A stretch of 34,349 bases of DNA from IMG/VR virus record IMGVR_UViG_3300034160_000202, positions 1 to 34,349 of that record; one strand, given 5' to 3'. Made by a program: the position numbers and the translations under genes. The notes under the pieces are model-generated. The model had not been told where the DNA came from and made no database searches. It saw nothing but the letters and a program-made list of their open reading frames with translations. Position 1 is the first letter of the stretch, and every line of letters starts with the position of its first letter. Shown here one piece after another: positions 23,168 to 32,504 of this stretch. This DNA is from a virus.

Positions 23168-23499
23168 ACACAGCACTGAAATATATCGACCTGTTGATCA
23201 CCGACAGAAATTTTACGTTGGACTCTGGTCATGAACCGGGGTTGTGCAACAACCGCGTCAGCATCGCGCAAGACATTGTTCATATGATTATTGAAGCGGG
23301 GATCGTCAAAGAGCTGATCGCCGAACGCAGCCCGGTGCTGCGTGCTGACATCATGATGCAGATGGAATTATTGGTTGAGACGGATCCCCGCATTGTGCCT
23401 GGCACCGTTGGTATCACCGATGGCGGCCGTGGGGATTATTTTATTGCCGCTGATACCTATGATTTCGGGCCGCTATCAGTCACGGATAAGTTGAACTGA
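23164..23499 (+). CDS. Baseplate protein (DUF2590, gp25/GpW-like)
   Basis: A 111-aa protein with the DUF2590 pattern: YIDLLITDRNFTLDSGHEP, NNRVSIAQDIVHMIIEAGI, then a short beta segment. It sits between the tape measure (ATGA overlap) and baseplate J, the place of GpW, the gp25-like wedge component of P2. It should join the baseplate wedge. Confidence 0.85.
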   Translation: MNTALKYIDLLITDRNFTLDSGHEPGLCNNRVSIAQDIVHMIIEAGIVKELIAERSPVLRADIMMQMELLVETDPRIVPGTVGITDGGRGDYFIAADTYDFGPLSVTDKLN

Positions 23500-23501
23500 C
23501 C

Positions 23502-24686
23502 ATGAACAATAAACCCAACCCAGACTATAAAACCATTTTGGCCGAGCAAGGCATGCCGACCACCGACGCGCAGATTCAGGCCGAATTCACAAATATCGTC
23601 CGTGAAAAAGGATTCATAACAAACACGTCCAGAATGTCTCCTTTCTGGCGTCTCATCACGGCCATCGTGTCAAAGCCCGTGTTATGGCTGGTTGATGCCC
23701 TGGTGAATACCGTCATGCGTAATCTGTTTCTGGCAACGGCCGGGGGCATGTTTGTTGACCTGTTCGCCTGGGCGGTGAACATCACACGCAAAGACGCTAC
23801 CGCAGCCGTGGGTGCGATCCGTTTCACCAAGGTGGCGGTCGGCCAGGAAATTACCGTGCCGGTGGGTACCGTTATTCAGACCGAGCGTATCAACGGTACC
23901 ATTTACCGGCTGTTGATCATGGCTGACCTGACCATTCCGGCAGGCATCGCCAGCGCCCTGGTACCCGTTACCGCCGAGTTGGAGGGCAGCGGGTTTAACC
24001 TGGCCCCCGGTTACTATCGCATCTTGCCCGTCGCTGTCGACGGCATCGCCAGCGCGGTGAATGAGGATGATTGGTTAACGGCTCCCGGGGCAGATCAAGA
24101 GAGTGACGACGACTTGCGCGACCGGGTGAAGAATCAGTTTAACCTGGTAGGGCAATATCATATTGATGCCGTCTACCGTGGCATGATCTCCAGCCTCGCA
24201 GGATTGAACACCGATCGCATTTTCTTTCAACATGACGCCCCGCGCGGGCCGGGTACCGCCAACGTGTACCTCTTGCTGGATTCCGGCATTGCCAGTCAGC
24301 CGTTTATCGATAAGGTCAACGATTACGTGATGGCCCAGGGCAATCACGGGCACGGTGATGATGTGTTATGCCTACCCCTGCCTGAAACCCGGCATGACCT
24401 CACGATCACCGTGCATCTGTATGCCGCCAGCCACTTGACCGACGAGCAAGCCGCCACGCTGATGCGTAACGCCGGTAACCTGGTGCGCGCCGCGTTTCGT
24501 GAAAACACCGATTACGATGTACAAAAAACCTGGCCGTTCAGCCGGTTTTCCATGTCACGCCTCGGCGAAGAGCTGCACGACGCCTTCCCCGATATTGAAT
24601 CGTTGATATTCTCTCTGGGCGACATCATCAGCGTGCTGAATGTGCCGCGCCTGCGCACCCTCAATATGGTACTGGCTGATGAGTAA
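23502..24686 (+). CDS. J: Baseplate J family protein
   Basis: A 394-aa baseplate wedge protein (P2 J is 302 aa; the HP1-branch versions are longer). The segment GAIRFTKVAVGQEITVPVGT followed by VPVTAELEGSGFNLAPG is the typical J-like pattern, and APGADQESDDDLRDRV followed by HIDAVYRGMI further supports it. It should form the wedges that hold the fibres and trigger contraction. It overlaps the following gene by 8 bp. Confidence 0.93.
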   Translation: MNNKPNPDYKTILAEQGMPTTDAQIQAEFTNIVREKGFITNTSRMSPFWRLITAIVSKPVLWLVDALVNTVMRNLFLATAGGMFVDLFAWAVNITRKDATAAVGAIRFTKVAVGQEITVPVGTVIQTERINGTIYRLLIMADLTIPAGIASALVPVTAELEGSGFNLAPGYYRILPVAVDGIASAVNEDDWLTAPGADQESDDDLRDRVKNQFNLVGQYHIDAVYRGMISSLAGLNTDRIFFQHDAPRGPGTANVYLLLDSGIASQPFIDKVNDYVMAQGNHGHGDDVLCLPLPETRHDLTITVHLYAASHLTDEQAATLMRNAGNLVRAAFRENTDYDVQKTWPFSRFSMSRLGEELHDAFPDIESLIFSLGDIISVLNVPRLRTLNMVLADE

Positions 24687-26481
24687 GCTACCCGATATCA
24701 CATTGCCGGTATGGATGAATCAGGGCGAACCGCTCACGTTAGCCCATGCATCAACAGTCTGGTGGGAGCGGGTTTACGAGTGGCTCACGTTCCCTCTGGC
24801 CCAAATCGACGTCGATACCTGCGACGAGCAGTTATTAACCCTGCTGGCCTACCAGCGGGATATTGACCGTTTCCCGGGTGAATCGCTGACGCTGTTCCGC
24901 CTACGGGTGAAATATGCCTTTGTGAACGCGCAGGATGCAGGCAGCAAGGCCGGTTTTGCGCGGATTTTCGAGCGATTACATATCGGCCAAATCCAACAGC
25001 TTGAGCGTCAATTGTGGCTCGATTGGGACGTTATCTTGTTACGCATCAACGATGCACAGTTGAGCCGTGATAACACCTTGATGATGAACCTGGTGCGCCA
25101 GTACGGCCGCACTTGCCGCCGCTATTTCTTTGACGTGCTGAATCAGCGGCCACTTTCAATCCGTGCAGGCCGGTTCGACCTCCACACGGGCTATCACTGT
25201 GCCCTTTTTGTGCCCACATTCGAGATCGTCCGTTTCCATGTTAATGGCTGGATGGCGAGCACGTTTGAACCCGTCACCAGTTTTGCCGGTGCGACATACA
25301 TGATTGAGGCGCAAGGGGCTGTAGGGGATACGGTCTGGAACGTTGACGGCAGCGCAACGGTTGCGTCAATGGGCAAGGATTGCCAGGTAACGATCACCGG
25401 GCTGGGCGTGATCACGGTAACGGGTACCGATACCCGTGATCGCATTGTCACTCATACCATTAACCCGGCGCTTTGGTTTATTCAGGACGGTACAAAGGGG
25501 CTTATCACCGAGGCGGAAGCCTGGGCAAGCCGCGTTTGGGGGCGTCTGCCACTCATCAGTGAATTGACCTACCGCACGCCCGCCGATGGAAAGAATACTC
25601 AGCGCGGCTTTAGTGGTGCGTTGTGGAGCGAATGGGGTGATATGGCGGTGTATGGCTGGCCGGGTGCCCCCGTTGCGGGGGCGCTCTACGCCGATTGGTG
25701 GTTAACACTGTCCCCCGCATCACAACCCCCTAACAACCTATATCTGCCTATCCTTGCGGGGACGCATAACCGAGCGGAGGAGTACAGCAGCAACGGAACG
25801 GTTGCCACTACGGTACTGACTAACACCAACGCTTTTCGGCGTTGTGCTATCTGGGAGGCGGTGCCTTTCCAGATTGCCGGGTTTACGGTCAATGGGTGGG
25901 ACACACCCACATTTGACCCCGTCACCAGCTTTGCCGGTGCAACCTACAACATCCGCTTATTGGGGCAGTTTGGCCCCGTTATCTGGGCAATCACCGGCCC
26001 TGCTACGATCAATGCCGGTGCAGTGACTATCACCGGCCCGGGTGACGTCACCGTGAGAGGCATTAACTCACGCGGGGAAGCCATTACCCACCGCTTTGCC
26101 CCAACCCGATATTTCATCCCGTGCAAGGCGCAAATGCTGCAAGACGATATGCCCGCATTTTTGGCGGCAAACAAGGGCCTCATGCCCTCACAAGACGACA
26201 TGACCAGCCACACAGAGGCCAGTAACAACGCCCCTCTATATCGACAAAGGGGCCATCTGTGGAATGAGTGGGGAAACTTAGGGGTTTACGGCTGGTTGGA
26301 GTCCCGAGGCACCAATAACAACCAGGAAGAACACTACGCCACGACAACGCAAGGCATGCAGGCCGACACTCATCGATTTGTCCGAATTCGTACGGGGGTT
26401 GGAACAGACATTGGCGCTACAAACACCAATAAATTTGCAGTAGCGGCAGTGATTGATCTGCCAACGGGGAAAGGTAAATAA
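24679..26481 (+). CDS. GpI-like tail protein with two large C-terminal modules (lectin/Ig-like)
   Basis: A 600-aa protein from the ATG at 24679. The first 180 residues fit the P2 I tail-formation family position and include LTLLAYQRDIDRFPGESLTL. After it, two tandem modules of about 216 aa (spaced 648 bp) both start with VNGW and PVTSFAGATY, continue with a beta-rich Ig-like stretch (TVWNVDGSATVAS; PVIWAITGPATINA), then a segment LWSEWGDMAVYGW / LWNEWGNLGVYGW. This resembles the Big domain plus C-type-lectin tip of invasin/intimin, by pattern only. P2 I is only about 176 aa, so the modules are added, presumably for host-surface contact. Confidence 0.85.
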   Translation: MSKLPDITLPVWMNQGEPLTLAHASTVWWERVYEWLTFPLAQIDVDTCDEQLLTLLAYQRDIDRFPGESLTLFRLRVKYAFVNAQDAGSKAGFARIFERLHIGQIQQLERQLWLDWDVILLRINDAQLSRDNTLMMNLVRQYGRTCRRYFFDVLNQRPLSIRAGRFDLHTGYHCALFVPTFEIVRFHVNGWMASTFEPVTSFAGATYMIEAQGAVGDTVWNVDGSATVASMGKDCQVTITGLGVITVTGTDTRDRIVTHTINPALWFIQDGTKGLITEAEAWASRVWGRLPLISELTYRTPADGKNTQRGFSGALWSEWGDMAVYGWPGAPVAGALYADWWLTLSPASQPPNNLYLPILAGTHNRAEEYSSNGTVATTVLTNTNAFRRCAIWEAVPFQIAGFTVNGWDTPTFDPVTSFAGATYNIRLLGQFGPVIWAITGPATINAGAVTITGPGDVTVRGINSRGEAITHRFAPTRYFIPCKAQMLQDDMPAFLAANKGLMPSQDDMTSHTEASNNAPLYRQRGHLWNEWGNLGVYGWLESRGTNNNQEEHYATTTQGMQADTHRFVRIRTGVGTDIGATNTNKFAVAAVIDLPTGKGK

Positions 26482-26482
26482 C

Positions 26483-28291
26483 ATGTCTCAGACAGCGATC
26501 ACGAAAGCATTTGAAACCTGGTTGGTGGATAAAACGATTAATGAGCAACCGGCCCGGCCCGATAAGATGATTTTTGCCCTTATCCCCGGCCAGGATGAAC
26601 ACGCCGAGATTGCGCGGTTGGAAGGTATGCCCAGCGCGGGGCAAATTTGTTATACCGCGGATATTACCCAGTATGGCGCATTCAACGAAAACGCCGTGGT
26701 GTACTCCGTGGTACTGGATACCACGATCGGCAACTGGGCCTATAACTGGGTGGGCTTGGTCGATAGCGTCAGCGGTACCCTGTTGATGATTGTCCACCTT
26801 GCCGAACAGCAGAAAATCAAGAGCGAGAACGGCCAACAGGGCAACAGCCTGATCCGTAACCTGGCGATGGAGTTTGACGGTGCAGCCACAGCATCACAAA
26901 TCAACGTCACCCCTGCGACCTGGATGATTGATTTTAGCGCCCGCCTGCAAAGCATGGATGAATCCCGCCGCCTGGCGAACGTCGATTATTACGGCGATGC
27001 GGCATTCCGGGGCGATGGCTTCAATGTCACCGTGGCCGGTACTATGGCCACCATTGCGGCGGGTCTGGGGTACGTGGCTGGCCTGCGAGCCATGATGTCC
27101 AATAGCCAGGCGCTGGCGCTGGCCGGTAAAACCGGGGTATGGGTTGACATGTGTTGGCAAGGGACGGTCACGGGGGAATGGGTAAACAGCTTTACCCTGC
27201 GCGCTGCCGATACCTTGGCCAATTATGTTGATAGTGCCGGGTTTAAGCATTTTGTTACCCGCATTGCCCACGTTAACGGGGCGGTAGTGACCGACGAACG
27301 CCAGCCGTTTCCTCTTGATGCCTTACGCCAGGATGTTGACGATCTCGACGTGTACAGCAAAGGGGAGTCTGACACGCGTTTTCTGTTTAAGGCCGGTGAT
27401 ACTGCCTCGGGAAAGTTGGGCGCAACCTACTTCCAGGCTAATGGTAACGGTGGCAACAATTGGCCTGAAGGGGCCGGTGCGTACACGGATCACTTGAATA
27501 CACGCGCACCTTTCTTTCAGCCGAATTTCGATTGGGAAAACCCGCCTGGGGGAAAGGGAACTGTCTATGTGCCGTTGATTAAGGGAAGGGCAACGCGCAA
27601 GGGCAAAGGGTGGCCGACGGCGGTCAGTTTCGGGCTTCTGATGCCTAAAGAGGACAAATCCGCACAACCGGTCATTCATGCGATCAGCGACATTGCTGAA
27701 AGTACCTGGCTGTTTGATCCTGATAACGGTCGGATTGCCAGCAAAGCGGGCACTTTTGCCCTGCAAAGCGAGCTTCTCCCGGTCGGGGTACCCATGCCCT
27801 GGCCGACCAATACCGCCCCCACTGGTTTTGCACTGATGGTAGGCCAGGCATTTAACACCATGGCCTATCCGCAACTCACCACCGCTTACCCGTCTGGTGT
27901 GCTGCCCAACATGCGGGGGCGCACCATTTTGGGCAAACCTGATGACCGTCAACCGCTCGTCAACGCTGATGGCGAGGTCAAATATCACGGGCATACCGGC
28001 GAGGTTGGGGGCATCGACCTGGGTAGCAGACAAACAACGGCTAATGGGGCTTTTCAACCCCGCTTACGGTCATACAACTCAAATACGGCTCTGGATGGGG
28101 GATGGAGTACACGCCATTCGATTGATCAGGATCGTGGATATGGTGATATCAACATAATTGCCCCTGTTCCTGATCATACCCACTGGGTCGTTTTAGGCTG
28201 GCACGGCCACAACTTGCGCATTGACCCTTACGGCGCGGCAAAAAACACCGTTGATAACATTGCATTTAACTACATCGTGAGGTTGGCATAA
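26483..28291 (+). CDS. H: Tail fibre protein with collar-type domain
   Basis: A 602-aa fibre from the ATG at 26483; GGGGAAAGG eight bases upstream makes this start firm. The N-terminal about 150 residues match the DUF3751 phage tail-collar fibre pattern (AITKAFETWLVDKTIN, YSVVLDTTIGNWAYNWVGLV). The C-terminal part has the tail-collar motif (MPWPTNTAPTGFALMVGQAF, LPNMRGRTILGK) and ends IAFNYIVRLA, the ending typical of P2 GpH-like fibres. The distal part is expected to bind the host receptor with the help of the next gene. Confidence 0.93.
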   Translation: MSQTAITKAFETWLVDKTINEQPARPDKMIFALIPGQDEHAEIARLEGMPSAGQICYTADITQYGAFNENAVVYSVVLDTTIGNWAYNWVGLVDSVSGTLLMIVHLAEQQKIKSENGQQGNSLIRNLAMEFDGAATASQINVTPATWMIDFSARLQSMDESRRLANVDYYGDAAFRGDGFNVTVAGTMATIAAGLGYVAGLRAMMSNSQALALAGKTGVWVDMCWQGTVTGEWVNSFTLRAADTLANYVDSAGFKHFVTRIAHVNGAVVTDERQPFPLDALRQDVDDLDVYSKGESDTRFLFKAGDTASGKLGATYFQANGNGGNNWPEGAGAYTDHLNTRAPFFQPNFDWENPPGGKGTVYVPLIKGRATRKGKGWPTAVSFGLLMPKEDKSAQPVIHAISDIAESTWLFDPDNGRIASKAGTFALQSELLPVGVPMPWPTNTAPTGFALMVGQAFNTMAYPQLTTAYPSGVLPNMRGRTILGKPDDRQPLVNADGEVKYHGHTGEVGGIDLGSRQTTANGAFQPRLRSYNSNTALDGGWSTRHSIDQDRGYGDINIIAPVPDHTHWVVLGWHGHNLRIDPYGAAKNTVDNIAFNYIVRLA

Positions 28292-29052
28292 TGAGCACGA
28301 CGTTTGAATTTTCAGCAAATCCGCGTTTTGTGTGGATTTACAACTTTGATGAAAAAGGCCTGTTTACCGGCACGTTTAATTACTGCATCCCGCCTCACAC
28401 AGGATTACCCGCTAATTGCACCACCGAGCCATGCCAGCCAAAAAGTGGCATGGCCGGGGTATGGAATGGGCAGAAGTGGCATGCCGTGCCTGACCTGCGC
28501 GGGGTTGAGTATTGGGATAACCACGGCACCTTGTCTATTGTGCTGGAACTGGTCGACGCCCTGCCCGAGGGGGCTATTACCCTCCCCCCACCGGTGCCCG
28601 CGCCGGGTAATGTCCTGTTATTCAAGGATGGCGCATGGCTTGAGCTAACCAACAAGACCGGCACCCCGTATTACAGCGCTGACGGCCAATCGCACACGGT
28701 ACCTGATCTCTGGTTTATCTTGCCCGATGATTGCACCTTTACCCCGCCAGGCACGGCGTTTGATACCTGGAACGGCACGGAATGGGTGACCGATATCCAG
28801 GCGCAACAAGAGGCCCAGCATCAAGAAGTTGCACAACAGCAGCAGTTGGCTATCAGCCAGGCTCAGCAGCAGCGCCAGGTATTACGCGCCGGGGCAGACC
28901 AGAAAATTACCGAATTGGACGATGCCATTGCGTTGGGGATCCAGCAGGATGGCGACGCCGATCACCTGACGGCATGGAAAACCTACCGCGTGTTATTGGG
29001 CCGTGTTGATCTGCAATCTGCGCCCGCGATTGAATGGCCGGTGATGCCGTAA
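28291..29052 (+). CDS. Tail fibre assembly chaperone
   Basis: A 253-aa protein following the fibre gene with a 1-bp overlap, the usual place. The C-terminal end AWKTYRVLLGRVDLQSAPAIEWP is the classic tail-fibre-assembly (Caudo_TAP) sequence. Before it is a Gln-rich stretch (about 175-200: QQEAQHQEVAQQQQLAISQ), likely a coiled coil or linker. The first half has a short Trp-rich repeated pattern (VWNGQKWHAV; TWNGTEWVTD). It helps the fibre fold and trimerise. Confidence 0.9.
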   Translation: MSTTFEFSANPRFVWIYNFDEKGLFTGTFNYCIPPHTGLPANCTTEPCQPKSGMAGVWNGQKWHAVPDLRGVEYWDNHGTLSIVLELVDALPEGAITLPPPVPAPGNVLLFKDGAWLELTNKTGTPYYSADGQSHTVPDLWFILPDDCTFTPPGTAFDTWNGTEWVTDIQAQQEAQHQEVAQQQQLAISQAQQQRQVLRAGADQKITELDDAIALGIQQDGDADHLTAWKTYRVLLGRVDLQSAPAIEWPVMP

Positions 29053-29756
29053 TGTGGGAGCAAAAGCGCCTGCATATCCCTGAAAATCTGGGGGCGGTGA
29101 CGTGTTCCACCCTAGTGGCGCACCCGTGGGTTTTTGGGCTGGGCCAGGAGGAGGAATCCGGTTTTTATCTGAGCCCGCCGAACGCGGTTAACTATCTGGT
29201 CAATAAGTTGGCCGGAGCGTCAGTACGCCAGGATGTCAGCGTGATCATGCTGACCGCCCCCACGCTGGCATCGTTTGCCACTCTGTTGGCCGCTGCCGCC
29301 GACGTATTTCCTATCCCGGCGTTAACCCAGGTACAGCGCCGGGCTACGACAGCGATCGGGCTGGCAACCAGCCGCATGCAGTTACCCGCGATCAGCAACG
29401 GGCTACCGCCAGCGGTACCGCTATCGGTCAGCACCACACGCCAAGCCGCTGGGGTGCAAGACATGATCCAGGCATTTGCGGAGAGTATCGCACCCAGCAC
29501 GCCGGAGAGTGTGACCGTTGCCTTGGCCGCGTTTGCCCAGCAGCGTGCGGCCCTGTTGGATGCGGCAAAGCAAGGTTTGCAACAGTTGCAGGCCGGTAGC
29601 GTGCCGGTGTGGTCTATCTCGGCGATCGGCGATACGCAAGCCGCCGCCAGGTTGATGCGTGATGCGGTACCTGTATCAGACAACGTTTTTACACTGGCGC
29701 TGATGTTTGTCGGCGATGATCTCGCGCCGCTGCGCGCCATGTTGGGGGAGCTATGA
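29052..29756 (+). CDS. HP1-type conserved tail protein, function unknown
   Basis: A 234-aa protein; the ATG at 29052 overlaps the previous stop (TAATG). It is Ala-rich and helical after residue 60, with an N-terminal WEQKRLHIPENLGAVTC and C-terminal DNVFTLALMFVGDDLAPLRAML. It lies between fibre assembly and hub genes in the ATGA-linked end of the tail operon, a position conserved in HP1-like phages. It is probably a tail or baseplate component; I do not recognise a domain. Confidence 0.75.
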   Translation: MWEQKRLHIPENLGAVTCSTLVAHPWVFGLGQEEESGFYLSPPNAVNYLVNKLAGASVRQDVSVIMLTAPTLASFATLLAAAADVFPIPALTQVQRRATTAIGLATSRMQLPAISNGLPPAVPLSVSTTRQAAGVQDMIQAFAESIAPSTPESVTVALAAFAQQRAALLDAAKQGLQQLQAGSVPVWSISAIGDTQAAARLMRDAVPVSDNVFTLALMFVGDDLAPLRAMLGEL

Positions 29757-30295
29757 CAAATATCATTGTGCTGGCGCTGGATGGCGAAGCCATTTTGCTG
29801 AAAAACATTCTGGTTTCCCCGTCCATGCAAATTCAGGATAAAGACCAGTCCGGCCAATCCAGCAGTACAGCCAGTGCCGAACAAGGGATTAAGGGTAAAG
29901 AGTTACGCGTGTCCGGGCTGATCCCCTTTTCTGAAAAAGAGCAGTTAACCCGCCTTTTTGCGCTGGCGGAAACCAAAGACGCGAGCGGAAAAATGAAGCG
30001 TTACCGCGTGGCTCATGAAGTCGCCCAGGCGATCAAATTCAGGGAGGCGACATTTTCCAGTAACGTCGATATCTCACCCCAGACTGACCTCATGGCCTGG
30101 TTAGTCAACTTCACGCTGAAAGAGTATTTCAGCGTGGCCGAGCGTAAAGCCATGCAAGCCGGGGGAACGGGCGGTAATGTGAGCGCCCAGGGCAGCGGTA
30201 CCGCCAGCGCTGAGGAGTCGCCGGAAAAGCTTTCCTGGTTCGAGAATGTGCTTAAAAAAGTGGATACGGCGATCGGCCCTGGGGGCAATCAATGA
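29753..30295 (+). CDS. HP1-type baseplate-associated protein, function unknown
   Basis: A 180-aa protein starting in an ATGA overlap and itself overlapping the hub gene by 4 bp. The N-terminal two thirds (VSPSMQIQDKDQSGQSSSTA, LRVSGLIPFSEKEQLTRLF) look like a compact beta/alpha fold; the last 45 residues are low complexity and Gly/Ser-rich. Tight coupling to the hub gene suggests a hub-tube adaptor role; this is inferred from position. Confidence 0.72.
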   Translation: MTNIIVLALDGEAILLKNILVSPSMQIQDKDQSGQSSSTASAEQGIKGKELRVSGLIPFSEKEQLTRLFALAETKDASGKMKRYRVAHEVAQAIKFREATFSSNVDISPQTDLMAWLVNFTLKEYFSVAERKAMQAGGTGGNVSAQGSGTASAEESPEKLSWFENVLKKVDTAIGPGGNQ

Positions 30296-31989
30296 AACCG
30301 GTTATCACCTTGCGGATCGGCACCGACGTTCTCGCGGTGGCGTCTTTCCATATCGTGCTTGAGTTGGCCGCCTGTGGTCGGGGATTTATTTCGGCATTAA
30401 CGCCGTTCGACTATACCGGACAACTGGTGCGCCTGGATTTGGGCATCAACAGCACCGTTTACCGCTGGTTTACCGGCTATGTTGAGCGCAGCAGCCCGGC
30501 CGAAAACGGCGCGCAGCGTCTTTTAGTGCGTGAGTTGGTCGGCGTGTTCGCCCAGCAATGGCCGGTATCGCTGCAACACCCGACGTTACGTGATGTGATC
30601 GCCGAGGTTGCCAGGCTTACCGGCATGGTATTTTCACTGCCGGAAAATGCCGTTTATCTTGATACGCCCATTCCCCATTTTACGCACAGCGGTAGCGGCG
30701 ATCAGTTATTGGCTAACTTGGGCCGTACTTTTGGCATTACGGATTACACCTGGTATCAGCTATCGGATGGTACTGTATTTGTCGGCAGTTATGCGGATTC
30801 GCTCTTTGCGCGATCACCGGTCGATATCCCCACCGACTTTATTCAACGCGCTGCGGCGGGTAACAGCATGACGCTGCCGTTAATCCCAGCCATACGGCCC
30901 GGCGTTGTTGTTAACGGCCAACGCATCACGCAAGTTACTGTCCGTGATGATGAAATGACGCTGACATGGACGCCACTCAACAGCCAGGGAAAACCGGCAC
31001 AGAAATCTCCGGAGCAGCGTCAGATTGATAAAATTTATCCTGAATTGAGCGCCGGTCTTCACCTGCCACGCCTGGCGCGTGTCATGGGGCCAACGGATAC
31101 CGCCAGCCTCGGCGATCAGTCTGATCCCTTCCGCCCACGCTATGCCGTCAACCTCCAACTGTTGGATGAGAACGGCACGGCGGCGAAGGATACCCCGGTT
31201 TACAATGCGGTACCGCTGCCGGTACCGATGGCCGGGGCCGAAGGGGGCATGTATCAATACCCGCCAGAGGGAACCGTTGTCGAGGTCGGATTTGCGGAAG
31301 GTCGGCCAGACAAGCCACTGATCCGCCAGACGCTGCAAGACGGTCATGCGTTGCCGGATATCAAGCCGGGTGAGCAGTTGCAGCAACAGCGGGCCGGTGT
31401 GAGCCAGCGAGTCACCATGGCAGGCAGTTGGCAACGTGAAACTGACCAGGCGATTGAGGAAACCAGCAACACGCGCACGGTGACCAGTGACACCGAAACC
31501 CGGACCACTACCACGCGAACGGTGACCATCAAAGGCAACGACACGGCCACCGTGCTGGGCAGCGCCAAACTGTTGGCCGGGGCGGTTATTCATTTGGCTG
31601 AGGATGACTACACCATCGGCACATTGGGAAGCCTGGTCAGCACTTGCGGAAAAAATCGAAACAGCCAGGTGGGCCTGGATGATAAAACCACGATCGGCGG
31701 CAGCCAGGACACCCAGATTAAGGGCAATCTTACCGAGCAAATCGCCGGTATCCGCCGCAGCGTGGCACAGGCACATGAATTTATGGCCCCTTCTATCCGC
31801 CTGGGTAGCGAGGAAGTGAACGTGTTAACCCTGTTGACTGACACCTTGGACGTACTCCACCAGTTGGCCCAACAGACAGCACAGCATGTTCACAGCAATA
31901 CCGGTACACCAACCAACAGCGCCGCCATCACCGCGACAGCCAACATGACCGCAGTCCTTACCCAAAAATACGGCCCATTCATTGCCTGA
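30292..31989 (+). CDS. Baseplate hub/spike fusion (GpD plus GpV-like)
   Basis: A 565-aa protein combining parts that P2 splits into D and V. Residues about 1-250 form a hub (GpD/gp27-like) domain. About 300-360 is an OB-like segment (YQYPPEGTVVEVGFAEGRPDKPLI), followed by a Thr-rich beta-helix-like spike region (about 385-420: RTVTSDTETRTTTTRTVTIK) and a C-terminal helical part ending HSNTGTPTNSA. It would be the central hub and puncturing tip of the contractile tail. It is the last gene of the late operon, so hub synthesis is tied to the end of the transcript. Confidence 0.85.
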   Translation: MKPVITLRIGTDVLAVASFHIVLELAACGRGFISALTPFDYTGQLVRLDLGINSTVYRWFTGYVERSSPAENGAQRLLVRELVGVFAQQWPVSLQHPTLRDVIAEVARLTGMVFSLPENAVYLDTPIPHFTHSGSGDQLLANLGRTFGITDYTWYQLSDGTVFVGSYADSLFARSPVDIPTDFIQRAAAGNSMTLPLIPAIRPGVVVNGQRITQVTVRDDEMTLTWTPLNSQGKPAQKSPEQRQIDKIYPELSAGLHLPRLARVMGPTDTASLGDQSDPFRPRYAVNLQLLDENGTAAKDTPVYNAVPLPVPMAGAEGGMYQYPPEGTVVEVGFAEGRPDKPLIRQTLQDGHALPDIKPGEQLQQQRAGVSQRVTMAGSWQRETDQAIEETSNTRTVTSDTETRTTTTRTVTIKGNDTATVLGSAKLLAGAVIHLAEDDYTIGTLGSLVSTCGKNRNSQVGLDDKTTIGGSQDTQIKGNLTEQIAGIRRSVAQAHEFMAPSIRLGSEEVNVLTLLTDTLDVLHQLAQQTAQHVHSNTGTPTNSAAITATANMTAVLTQKYGPFIA

Positions 31990-31998
31990 TATCCCCGG

Positions 31999-32199
31999 CT
32001 ATGCCGTGCCCTGCTGATACCTCCTCAATACAATCACACGCCGCCCGACCGCCACACTATGCCCGTGCATAGTGTGAAACTCTATCACCTCACCACATCC
32101 CAGAGGGGCCGGGTAAAATGGGTCACGGAAGCGCATGCGGGACGGAAACGGCGCTACACCGCACCCGCCTGCACGATTTGGATCATATAAATTTTGCAA
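31999..32199 (-). CDS. Possible small ORF at the right end (66 aa, TTG start)
   Basis: A 66-residue frame with a TTG start, or 45 residues from the internal ATG at codon 22 (MRFRDPFYPAPLGCGEVIEF), ending VAVGRRVIVLRRYQQ. Amino-acid composition looks protein-like, but no ribosome site is visible for either start and no family is known to me. It would be transcribed towards the hub gene, against the late operon. Confidence 0.3.
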   Translation of the reverse strand: MQNLYDPNRAGGCGVAPFPSRMRFRDPFYPAPLGCGEVIEFHTMHGHSVAVGRRVIVLRRYQQGTA

Positions 32200-32264
32200 A
32201 AGAAGTTATGCGCAAACCACCCCGCTAGCCCGCGCCGTGGCTGGGGTTCTCACGTCTGACCGGC

Positions 32265-32302
32265 TTTGCACTTTGTGCAATGTTTTGCAAGGTTGTGCAA
32301 GG
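32265..32302. repeat. TGCAA-rich repeat cluster
   Basis: Four close copies of a TTGCA/TGCAA motif: TTTGCA (32265), TTTGTGCAA (32272), TTTTGCAA (32283) and TTGTGCAAGG (32293). Further copies occur at 32191 (TTTTGCAAA), 32473 and 32485. Probable protein-binding sites in the attR-side arm; the protein is unknown. Confidence 0.5.
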
Positions 32303-32504
32303 AAACGAGTTGGTCGTGTGGCTAACCGGTTGGTTAACTTAATGTTTTAAAAAGGATCTCTTAGCTTTCCGTGTGGATCATCTACAGAGTTATAGCGGCG
32401 CTGGTAAAGCGTGGGGGCGTTGTCCGTGCGAGGCATGGCGCGGGTTCTAGCCTGATTGGCAGCAAGTAAAGCATTTGCAATTTATTGCACAAAGGATCGC
32501 GTGT

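Noticed and set aside
24679-26481. Diversity-generating retroelement target protein
   Set aside because: Lectin-like modules suggested it, but no reverse transcriptase, accessory gene or template repeat is seen in the window.
27323-28057. 244-aa minus-strand ORF opposite the tail fibre
   Set aside because: Antisense shadow of the fibre gene.
30880-31776. 298-aa minus-strand ORF opposite the hub/spike gene
   Set aside because: Antisense shadow of a recognised gene, with no ribosome site and no protein-like motifs.
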